From JAWXCB01 sp034440455 (GTDB lineage: Bacteria; Bacteroidota; Bacteroidia; Chitinophagales; CAIOSU01): 64,000 nucleotides of DNA. The position numbers were made by a program, and so were the translations under genes. Below the pieces are notes generated by a model. It had not been told where the DNA came from and searched no databases. It worked only from the letters and a program-made list of their open reading frames with translations. Shown one piece after another: positions 52,737-60,638 of the stretch (the first letter of the stretch is position 1; each line of letters opens with the position of its first letter). The stretch spans positions 1-64,000 of the forward strand of contig JAWXCB010000054.1 of the NCBI GenBank assembly GCA_034440455.1, given 5' to 3'.

Positions 52737-54574
52737 GATTGTAAAACCTCCAATGCTTTTTCTCTTAACTCGGCTTTCGTGATGGGAATGCCTTTAATGC
52801 GGTTGTACCCAATTGCCGGAACAAGAAACTTGTCACGAATCACTTTTATCAGTTGCCCGTTATTGATTTCAGGTATCAGCACTTTATCGAAACGCTTCAA
52901 CAACTCGCCCAGATTTTTCGGAAACGGTTTCAGATAACGCAGATGCGCATGGGCGATGCTGTGACCTTCTTTCTCGTACAATTCTTTCACTACTGATTTT
53001 ATCACTCCAAATGTTGAACCCCAACCAAGAATTAATACTTTCCCTTTCTCCGGTCCAATTTCAATTTTCTGTTCGGGGATATAATTTGCGATGCGCTCCA
53101 CTTTTTCTTCGCGCAACTTCACCATGAATTCATGGTTCTCCGGGTCATAAGAAATATTTCCGGTAAGGTTTTCTTTTTCCAAACCACCCACGCGATGCTC
53201 TAATCCCTTTGTGCCCGGCACTGCCCACGGGCGTGATAATTTCTCATCACGTTCATAAGGCATGAATTTATGTTCGCCATTCAACTTTGCGAACTCCACT
53301 TTAAATTCAGGAATATCCGCAGACTTTGGAAAACGCCACGGCTCAGAACCGTTAGCGATATAGCCATCACTCAAAAAAATCACAGGTGTCATGTGTTGCA
53401 CTGCGATGCGGCATGCTTCCATCGCACTTTCAAAACAATCAGAAGGCGAGCGCGATGCAATTACCGGCATGGGACACTCGCTGTTTCTTCCATAAAGCGC
53501 TTGCAATAAATCTGCTTGTTCTGTTTTTGTTGGAAGTCCCGTTGATGGTCCTCCGCGTTGCACATCAATAATCAGTAATGGAATTTCCAACATCACCGCT
53601 AATCCCATTGCCTCCCCTTTCAATGCCATGCCGGGACCGGATGTTCCGGTGATTCCAAGACTTCCGCCAAACGATGCGCCAATGGAAGAACAAATCGCTG
53701 CAATTTCATCTTCCGCCTGAAATGTTTTCACGCCAAAATTCTTATAGCGCGAAAGCATGTGCAGAATATCAGAAGCCGGAGTAATCGGGTACGAGCCATA
53801 AAACAAGGGCAACCCTGATTTTTTTGAAGCTGTAATCAAACCGAGTACAGTAGCCTGATTACCCATGATGTTGCGGTAAACGCCCGGCTCCATATCTGCG
53901 GCAGCCACATCGTAGCGCGTGGTGAAGGTTTCCGTTGTATCGCCATAATTAAATCCAGCTTTAATTACGCGAATGTTAGCCTCCAAAATGTCCGGGTCTT
54001 TGGAGAATTTTTCTTTTAAAAAATTCAGCGTACTCTCCATGTGCTTGTTGTACATCCAAAACAGGAAGCCGAGCACGAACATATTTTTTGATCGGTCTTT
54101 TTCTTTTGTACCCAGCGGCAATTCTGCAAGGCATTCCCGCGTAAGGCGCGTTACGTCAATTTCATATTTTCTGAAATTATCCAATCCTTCACCCAGCAGT
54201 GGGTTCGTTTCATATCCTGAAAGGCGAAGATTTTTTGTGTCGAATCCTGATGAATCCACGATGAGAGTTCCGCCTTTTTTCAGGCGTTTGATATTTACTT
54301 TCAGCGCAGCGGCATTCATCGCCACAAGTACATCAAATTCATCGCCCGGAGTGAAAATTTTTCTGCTGCCGAAATGCAATTGAAAACCCGAAACACCTGC
54401 AAGTGTTCCCTGCGGTGCGCGGATTTCTGCCGGAAAATCGGGGAAGGTGGCGATGTCGCTGCCGCCTAAAACAATTTCATTGGTAAACTGACTGCCGGTA
54501 AGCTGCATCCCGTCACCGGAATCGCCCGCAAATTTTATGACAACGGCTTCTATTGCCTCTAAGGTTGCTTTCAT
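52733..54574 (-). CDS. korA: 2-oxoacid:ferredoxin oxidoreductase, alpha subunit (gamma-alpha fusion)
   Basis: The 613-residue protein has an N-terminal gamma-type domain (about 8-190): VIKFAGDSGDGMQLTGSQF, TFPDFPAEIRAPQGTLAGV. The alpha-type pyrimidine-binding domains follow (about 210-600), with YPITPASDILHML, FQAEDEIAAICSSIGASFGG, LGITGTSGPGMALKGEAMGLAVM and LLIIDVQRGGPSTGLPTK. It is the cytosolic partner of KorB. Length suits the fused KorA form. A TAATTTTG box (54601-54608) on the minus strand lies 26 bases upstream and matches TAnnTTTG. Confidence 0.94.
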   Translation of the reverse strand: MKATLEAIEAVVIKFAGDSGDGMQLTGSQFTNEIVLGGSDIATFPDFPAEIRAPQGTLAGVSGFQLHFGSRKIFTPGDEFDVLVAMNAAALKVNIKRLKKGGTLIVDSSGFDTKNLRLSGYETNPLLGEGLDNFRKYEIDVTRLTRECLAELPLGTKEKDRSKNMFVLGFLFWMYNKHMESTLNFLKEKFSKDPDILEANIRVIKAGFNYGDTTETFTTRYDVAAADMEPGVYRNIMGNQATVLGLITASKKSGLPLFYGSYPITPASDILHMLSRYKNFGVKTFQAEDEIAAICSSIGASFGGSLGITGTSGPGMALKGEAMGLAVMLEIPLLIIDVQRGGPSTGLPTKTEQADLLQALYGRNSECPMPVIASRSPSDCFESAMEACRIAVQHMTPVIFLSDGYIANGSEPWRFPKSADIPEFKVEFAKLNGEHKFMPYERDEKLSRPWAVPGTKGLEHRVGGLEKENLTGNISYDPENHEFMVKLREEKVERIANYIPEQKIEIGPEKGKVLILGWGSTFGVIKSVVKELYEKEGHSIAHAHLRYLKPFPKNLGELLKRFDKVLIPEINNGQLIKVIRDKFLVPAIGYNRIKGIPITKAELREKALEVLQS

Positions 54575-54655
54575 TATTTATAGGAAACAAAAAGTTGAAG
54601 CAAAATTAAGGATAAAGGATGCAATCGGTTTTGGCGGGCGAGAAGTTAGTTCGCA

Positions 54656-54735
54656 TGTCATTCTGGCTTTATGCCGGAATCCCCTTCTCATAAAGACTGT
54701 GATTAGGGGATGCCGGAACAAGTCCGGCATGACAT
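54656..54735. repeat. Long imperfect inverted repeat including CCGG palindrome copy 3
   Basis: TGTCAT-TCTGG and a following ATGCCGGAATCCCCT arm pair with AGGGGATGCCGG, AACAAGTCC and GGCATGACA. The right arm contains the 21-base CCGG palindrome (54710-54730), also present at 16731 and 31054. Confidence 0.65.
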
Positions 54736-54797
54736 CAGGTCCATCGTGTCCTTTCTGCGTTTCATCGAATAAATCCTAATCGCAAAACGGAGCTACT

Positions 54798-54807
54798 TAT
54801 TTTAGCC
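54798..54807 (+). promoter_or_regulatory. Putative -7 box (TATTTTAGCC) of the S9 peptidase gene
   Basis: TATTTTAGCC is 18 bases before an ATG at 54825 that is out of frame with the peptidase (97 bases before its first in-frame Met). Elsewhere in the window the same box sits 1-16 bases before a start. Confidence 0.35.
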
Positions 54808-54921
54808 TGCTTAAAACCAACCCGATGTTTCTGCAAACTCTCAAATCACTTTCTTTGCATCTTCGCTGCAATTTTTTCCTGCAATGAAACCGCGAAGCAA
54901 CAAACTTCAACTGACATCAAT

Positions 54922-56799
54922 ATGGACGACTCAACTCAAATCGCACAGCTTGTCGCGCTTGACAATGGCACAATTAAAGTGGAAGATTTCTTCCGCAATC
55001 CCGAACGCACGGCTTATCGTATTTCGCCCAACGGGGAATATCTTTCTTATCTGGGTTCATATCAAACGCGGCTGAATGTGTTCGTGCAGAAAATCGGATC
55101 TTCAGACAAACCGGTGCGCATCACCAACCAAACAGAACGCGACATCGTTGCCTACTTCTGGGCGAATGATGATAAGCTGGTTTACATGCAAGACAAAGGA
55201 GGTGATGAAAACGACCACATCTACATTGCCAATCGGGATGGCTCGGGTGAAAAAGACCTCACGCCTTTTGATGGCGTGAAAGCAGAAATCATTGATAACC
55301 TCGAAGATTTCGACAACGAAATGATAGTCGGTTTGAACAAGCGCAATCCACAACTGTTCGAGCCTTATCATCTTGACCTCACAACGGGCGAGTTAAAACT
55401 GCTTGCAGAAAACACCGATGTGATGAATCCAATTTCCGGTTGGCTCACTGACCATGCGGGAAAAATTCGCGGGGCAACACAAATATCAGGAGGCGTGAAC
55501 GTGAACCTGCTGTATCGCACTACAGAAAAAGACACGTTTAAAGTGGTTGCCACAACGAGCTTCAAAGAAAATCTCAGCCCGCTATTTTTTACGTTTGATA
55601 ATAAATATGTCTATGCGCTTTCAAACATTGGGCGCGATAAGGATGCCGTAGTGAAATATGACATCGCAAACGGAAAAGAATTGGAAGTGATTTATGAAAA
55701 CCCGGAGTTTGATGTGAGCGGGTTGCAATATTCGCACAAACGGAAAACGCTCACCAGCGTGTCGTTCACTTCGTGGAAACGCGAGCAAAAATTTCTTGAT
55801 AAGGAAACCGAGCAGATTTACAATCGCCTCAATCGCGATTTGGGAAGGTATGAAGTGGTAATTACCGGCAAGAATAAAAACGAAGACAAATTCACCATCC
55901 GCACTTATAGCGACCGTTCGCTGGGCGCATTTTATTTGTATGATTTGAAGAAAGATGAGCTAACGAAACTCGCTGATGTGCAACCCGACCTGAAAGAAGA
56001 AGACATGGCGGAGATGAAACCCATCTCTTATCAAACTCGCGATGGACTTACGATTCATGGCTATCTAACGCTGCCGAAGGGCGTTGAGGCAAAAAATCTT
56101 CCGGTGGTGGTGAATCCGCATGGCGGTCCGTGGCATCGCGACAGTTGGGGATTTAATCCTGAAATCCAGTTGCTCGCAAACAGAGGCTATGCCGTTTTTC
56201 AAATGAATTTCAGAGGCTCAACAGGCTACGGCAGAAAATTCTGGGAAGCGAGTTTCAAACAATGGGGACAAAAGATGCAGGACGACATCACCAATGGTGT
56301 GCAGTGGCTCATCAAAGAAGGCATTGCTGATTCTAACCGCATTGCGATTTACGGGGCGAGCTATGGCGGCTATGCAACGCTGGCTGGCGTTACGTTCACT
56401 CCCAACCTCTACACCTGCGCGGTGGATTATGTGGGCGTGTCAAACCTGTTCACGTTTTTGAAAACGATTCCGCCTTATTGGAAACCTTATTTGGAGATGA
56501 TGTATGAAATGGTTGGTAATCCCGAAAGTGACAGCGCGATGATGGCGGCTGCCTCGCCCGTGTTTCACGTGGACAAAATAAAAGTGCCGATGCTGATTGT
56601 TCAAGGCGCAAAAGACCCGCGTGTGAATATTGACGAAGCTGACCAGATGGTGAAAGCGCTGCGCGAAAAAGGAATCAATGTTCCCTATTTAGTGAAAGAA
56701 AATGAAGGGCACGGCTTTCAAAACGAAGAAAACCGTTTTGAGTTTTACAAAGCGATGAGCGGGTTTTTCAGGAAAAATTTACTGAAAAAAGAATCCTGA
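54922..56799 (+). CDS. S9 prolyl-oligopeptidase family peptidase, possibly frameshifted at its 5' end
   Basis: The first in-frame ATG is 54922, giving 625 residues. A seven-bladed propeller-like domain (about 25-370) includes YRISPNGEYLSYLG and EYLSYLGSYQTR. The C-terminal alpha/beta hydrolase has nucleophile Ser480 in YGASYGGYATLAG, Asp in QGAKDPRVN and His in NEGHGF. It cleaves small peptides at Pro or related residues. Upstream in the same frame, codons from 54870 encode IFSC then NETAKQQ, a lipobox-like site preceded by a hydrophobic stretch. No ATG lies in that frame, whereas the ATG at 54825 is one base out of phase, so a 5' frameshift or error may have removed a lipoprotein signal. Confidence 0.85.
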   Translation: MDDSTQIAQLVALDNGTIKVEDFFRNPERTAYRISPNGEYLSYLGSYQTRLNVFVQKIGSSDKPVRITNQTERDIVAYFWANDDKLVYMQDKGGDENDHIYIANRDGSGEKDLTPFDGVKAEIIDNLEDFDNEMIVGLNKRNPQLFEPYHLDLTTGELKLLAENTDVMNPISGWLTDHAGKIRGATQISGGVNVNLLYRTTEKDTFKVVATTSFKENLSPLFFTFDNKYVYALSNIGRDKDAVVKYDIANGKELEVIYENPEFDVSGLQYSHKRKTLTSVSFTSWKREQKFLDKETEQIYNRLNRDLGRYEVVITGKNKNEDKFTIRTYSDRSLGAFYLYDLKKDELTKLADVQPDLKEEDMAEMKPISYQTRDGLTIHGYLTLPKGVEAKNLPVVVNPHGGPWHRDSWGFNPEIQLLANRGYAVFQMNFRGSTGYGRKFWEASFKQWGQKMQDDITNGVQWLIKEGIADSNRIAIYGASYGGYATLAGVTFTPNLYTCAVDYVGVSNLFTFLKTIPPYWKPYLEMMYEMVGNPESDSAMMAAASPVFHVDKIKVPMLIVQGAKDPRVNIDEADQMVKALREKGINVPYLVKENEGHGFQNEENRFEFYKAMSGFFRKNLLKKES

Positions 56800-56803
56800 T
56801 TTT

Positions 56804-58930
56804 TTACTGCACCACCACTGAAACGCTCTTGCTCCAATTTGAAGTTGTAGTTCTTACTAAGTAAAAACCTGAAGTTCTGTTGCGCAAATCAATGAGTAAT
56901 GGTTGGTTGAGGTCAGAATTATTCTGAAACATCATTTCACCAAGAGAATTATACACTTCAACTTTTGCTTCTCCCTGCTGTTTCGCGCTGAGATAAAAAA
57001 TACCGTCTTCGCTTGGGTTGGGGTAAACGGTGATTTCGTTTTTAGAAATGAGTTGTTCGATTCCTACTGAATTTTTTTCTGCAACTGTAACATTATCTAT
57101 GTAAAGATTGTTGCCTAATCCGTTTTGCGCGCGGAACATGATTTTGATTTGTTGTCCTGCAAACGCAGAAAGATTTACGTTGCGTTTTTGCCAATCGCCT
57201 GCGCTATTTGGTTTCCAGTTTGCGCTTTGCTGCGTTGATAGAGTAAGCAGGTCGTCTCCCGAAATACCCGCCACTTGCGTGAAGGTTTCGCAATCATTTG
57301 CTATCAATACTTCCAAGTTGCCGTATTCAAGCGAAGAAGCATCCGGCTTTTTTGCAAAGGCAAAATCAAAAGTTAATTCCGGCAAACTTGCGCCCGTAAG
57401 GTCAATCACCGGAGTGATGATTGCGTCCTGCTCGCCCATCACATCATACACGTGATAGTTTACCAATGCCGCTTTTGTAGTTTGTCCATCGCTGCCGGTG
57501 ATGCTGCTCTGCAACGACCAGCCAACGCTTACATCAGGATTTTCGCTATCCCAACTTACCGGAGGAAAATAATTACTGCTGAAATCTTCCATGAAGGGAA
57601 TAGTAACAGGAGTAACTGGCGCAACTAAGAAGGGTTTTTGTACCGTATCATTTCCTGCAAAAGCATCAACAGTATTATTCGCGCTGCTGAGATAAATAGC
57701 GAGCGAATGGCTTCCGTCAATAATTGTTGTTTCATCCAACTCAACAATTTCCGATTCGAAAGAAGCAAGCGAACCTGTCCATTGCAGCGCAACCGGAGTT
57801 GCGTTGTCAATGGCGTAATGGATTTCTGCGCTCGTGAGCGTTTGCAATCCATAGTTCGTGAGTTTGATTTTTGGCGTTATGGAATTTGCGCATGTTCCGC
57901 TTGCAGGATAGCGCGCGCCATCAATGCCTGCATTCACTGAATCCACCGGCTGCAATCCGGGGGATGACAGAATACCGCTGCGCAGCGTGTTCAGCGTGGC
58001 TTGCATCACCGCTGCCTGCCCTTGCGTGAACATATTCATGCAACGGTCATAGGTGTAGTCCATGTAATTTTCAATCTGGTCGGGCATATCAGTTGGCGTC
58101 TCCGCACAACTGTTGCTGCCCGGATCGCAGGTATAATTTGCAGATGCAACGGGAGGCGTATCACAAACGTGGTCGCCTTCAGAAATACAATTTGAACCGC
58201 TCATGCCCGAACATCCGCCCAAGAAAGGATGAAACAACCCAAGCCAGTGACCGACTTCGTGCGTAGCTGTTCTGCCGAGGTTGAAAGGATGTTGTACACC
58301 GCCTGTCGTACCGAACGCGGTGTATTTAATCACCACGCCATCATACACGCTGTTGCCTCCCGGCATTGTCGCGTATCCGAAAGTGCCTCCAGCATTAAAA
58401 TTGCACACCCAAATATTTAAATACTTGTCCGTGTCCCATGCAGATTTGCCCCCGAGCGAATCAAATTTTACATCATCATTTGCAATAGAAAATGAAGTAA
58501 CATTTGTTGCAGTTCTTGTGATGCCTGTTGTCGCGTTGCCGTTTGGGTCTTGCACCGCTAACTTAAATTCAATCTGCGCATCCGCAGCGATTGATTTGAA
58601 TACGTCCTGCGTACGAAATGTATCTGTATTCATCCTGCGGAAATCTTCATTAAGCGCGTCAATCTGCGAGCGTACCTGCTCATCAGAAATATTTTGTGCG
58701 GAATTATTGTACACCACATGCGTCACTACCGGAATATAAATCACAGAGCGTTGCCTGCCGGTTGTGTTAGCAGCCTGCTGAAAGAGTGGCTGCATCGTTG
58801 CGCGCATCATCGCTGCTTCATCAGAATGCAATTGCATCCACGCATCCGTGGCGCAGCGTGTTTGTTGCGCAAAACTATTTCCAGAAAAAACAGAAACGAG
58901 AACGGCTAAGAGAAAAATGATTTTTTTCAT
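56804..58930 (-). CDS. M43-type (pappalysin-like) zinc metalloprotease with T9SS sorting domain
   Basis: The start at 58930 (MKKIIFLLAVLVSVF) gives a signal peptide ending SFAQ and 708 residues. The metzincin zinc site HEVGHWLGLFH (224-234) marks an M43 cytophagalysin-like protease, with the family's Cys pattern (SGSNCISEGDHVCDTPPV) downstream. Next come beta-rich domains (ASLPELTFDFAFAKKPD) resembling a MAM-like or jelly-roll region. A T9SS type A domain ends the protein (VYPNPSEDGIFYL ... SVSVVVQ). It would be an active extracellular or surface protease. Zymogen activation is not evident. Confidence 0.88.
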   Translation of the reverse strand: MKKIIFLLAVLVSVFSGNSFAQQTRCATDAWMQLHSDEAAMMRATMQPLFQQAANTTGRQRSVIYIPVVTHVVYNNSAQNISDEQVRSQIDALNEDFRRMNTDTFRTQDVFKSIAADAQIEFKLAVQDPNGNATTGITRTATNVTSFSIANDDVKFDSLGGKSAWDTDKYLNIWVCNFNAGGTFGYATMPGGNSVYDGVVIKYTAFGTTGGVQHPFNLGRTATHEVGHWLGLFHPFLGGCSGMSGSNCISEGDHVCDTPPVASANYTCDPGSNSCAETPTDMPDQIENYMDYTYDRCMNMFTQGQAAVMQATLNTLRSGILSSPGLQPVDSVNAGIDGARYPASGTCANSITPKIKLTNYGLQTLTSAEIHYAIDNATPVALQWTGSLASFESEIVELDETTIIDGSHSLAIYLSSANNTVDAFAGNDTVQKPFLVAPVTPVTIPFMEDFSSNYFPPVSWDSENPDVSVGWSLQSSITGSDGQTTKAALVNYHVYDVMGEQDAIITPVIDLTGASLPELTFDFAFAKKPDASSLEYGNLEVLIANDCETFTQVAGISGDDLLTLSTQQSANWKPNSAGDWQKRNVNLSAFAGQQIKIMFRAQNGLGNNLYIDNVTVAEKNSVGIEQLISKNEITVYPNPSEDGIFYLSAKQQGEAKVEVYNSLGEMMFQNNSDLNQPLLIDLRNRTSGFYLVRTTTSNWSKSVSVVVQ

Positions 58931-58949
58931 TGCTGCTGATTTAAGAGGA

Positions 58950-60500
58950 TTACTGAATGAGAAGTGATTTGCTGAATGACGTTTGTTCACCTGAAATTTT
59001 GATATGGTAGATTCCTTTTGCAAAATCTTTCAAGCTCACTCTTTTCGTAAGTTGTTTCTGCGCAAATTCCAACGATTCTTCATGCGCCAATGTGCCAATG
59101 GAGTTATAGATGTTCATGTGCAGATTTTTTTCGGTGGAAATAATTTGCACATCCACCCAATTTTCAGCGGGATTTGGGAATACATTCAATGTGCTATGAA
59201 GCACAATTTGCTCGGCTGTTCCGGTGGGAGCAACGCCATGGCAGATTTCGTTCTTTGAGAAAGGTGCGTTTGTTTCTGTAAATGCAATTGTAGCAACAGC
59301 AAGATTTGCCGCGCCCGTTGTCACCACAACATCAGCTACGTTCGAAGCCTGCGTACTGATGGTTGTAAAGTCCGTTTCGTCACCATCGCAAACAGCTCCA
59401 TCGCCCGAAAATTGCACGACATGCATATCGCGCGCGCCTGCTGTTTCAGAAAATCCTGCTGCGATGAAACCATCGCCTGTTGTTGAAGTTGCAATGCAGG
59501 AAGAGCGTTCCCATCCTCCATTATCATAAATACGCTCCCAATCAAGTATGCCGGAGTCATTAAAATGCAGCACGTAGTAATCACCTGCATATCCTTCACC
59601 GCTCACGACAAATCCGCTGCCGTCATTCACGATGTCATAAGCGCCATCCCAGCTTGATGTGCCGCAAGTGCGCGTCCATACGTGCGAACCGTCTGCGTCT
59701 ATTTTTACAACATAATAATCAAGCGGACCTGACAACTGCGTGGAGCCTGCAAAAACATATCCGCCATCAGTGGCTTCAACAACTGTATTCGCCTGGTCAA
59801 CACCGGTGCCGCCAAATTCTTTTGCCCACAAAAGATTTCCGGCAGTATCGGTTTTAATTGCAAACGCTTCATCGGTGCTGATAACAGCGCGTGAACCTGC
59901 CATCACGATGCTTCCATCAGAAGATACAGTTGCGCCAAAGCAACTTTCAAAATTTGAACCATCATAATGTTTCGCCCAAATAATGTTTCCGCTTTCGTCA
60001 GTCTTCATCAGCAAATAATCACTTGCTGTGCCGAATGACCATGTGTAGCCGGTGACGAAATAATCATTGCCCGCCTTGAGCAGTTTACCGGCATATTCGC
60101 CATTTGTACCTCTGTATGTTTTTGACCACTGCGTTGTTCCGACAGCATCCACTTTCAGCAAAAAAATATCTCTGCCTGTTGTGTCAAGTGATTGCGTTTC
60201 ACCCAAAATCAAATAGCCGCCATCGTTTGTTTCAACGATTGACAGCGCGGTCTGTTCTTCAGCATCGCCATACACTTTTGACCACAGCACATTGCCTGCG
60301 GCATCTGTTTTCACCGCTACCGCATCTGAATTTCCAGCGCCATAGGAGGTGGTATAGCCAACCATCACATACCCACCAGACGTAGCGATGACATCGGTAA
60401 TCGCATCGGATGAATCAGCTTGTAAAGAAGTTTTGAAAGTAGATTGCGCGGAAGTGTGCAGTATTCCAAAAAGGAATGCAACCGTGAGTAGGTTTTTCAT
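58950..60500 (-). CDS. T9SS-sorted beta-propeller-like repeat protein
   Basis: The 516-residue protein has a signal peptide ending TSAQ. Six or seven repeats of about 50 residues follow with GGYxxxG-T-S and VKTDAAGNVLWSK-like units (for example GGYVMVGYTTSYG, GGYLILGETQSLD, GGYVFAGSTQLSG), consistent with a propeller. A T9SS type A domain ends it (NVFPNPAENWVDVQI ... SLLIQ). Export to the surface is likely; the function is unknown. It ends 19 bases upstream of the protease start on the same strand, so the two cargo genes may be co-transcribed. Confidence 0.8.
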   Translation of the reverse strand: MKNLLTVAFLFGILHTSAQSTFKTSLQADSSDAITDVIATSGGYVMVGYTTSYGAGNSDAVAVKTDAAGNVLWSKVYGDAEEQTALSIVETNDGGYLILGETQSLDTTGRDIFLLKVDAVGTTQWSKTYRGTNGEYAGKLLKAGNDYFVTGYTWSFGTASDYLLMKTDESGNIIWAKHYDGSNFESCFGATVSSDGSIVMAGSRAVISTDEAFAIKTDTAGNLLWAKEFGGTGVDQANTVVEATDGGYVFAGSTQLSGPLDYYVVKIDADGSHVWTRTCGTSSWDGAYDIVNDGSGFVVSGEGYAGDYYVLHFNDSGILDWERIYDNGGWERSSCIATSTTGDGFIAAGFSETAGARDMHVVQFSGDGAVCDGDETDFTTISTQASNVADVVVTTGAANLAVATIAFTETNAPFSKNEICHGVAPTGTAEQIVLHSTLNVFPNPAENWVDVQIISTEKNLHMNIYNSIGTLAHEESLEFAQKQLTKRVSLKDFAKGIYHIKISGEQTSFSKSLLIQ

Positions 60501-60638
60501 GGATGAGGGGTTTTTTAGAAACGAATTGTTTGGGTTAAAAACAATACGTTCAATTTCTTCTTACGGAAAAAAGAAAAAATGGGTGCAGAAAAGAATCAGG
60601 AGAGGTAATTTCAGAATGGAGAAGCAAGAGAAAATCAC

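Larger units (their letters stand above)
54575..54921. other. 347-base spacer with long imperfect hairpin and the S9 gene's 5' region
   Basis: From 54575: the korA promoter box, then a long imperfect palindrome (54656-54735), then a TATTTTAGCC box and an ATG (54825). In one frame the last stretch encodes a lipoprotein signal. No RNA gene or other ORF was found. Confidence 0.55.
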
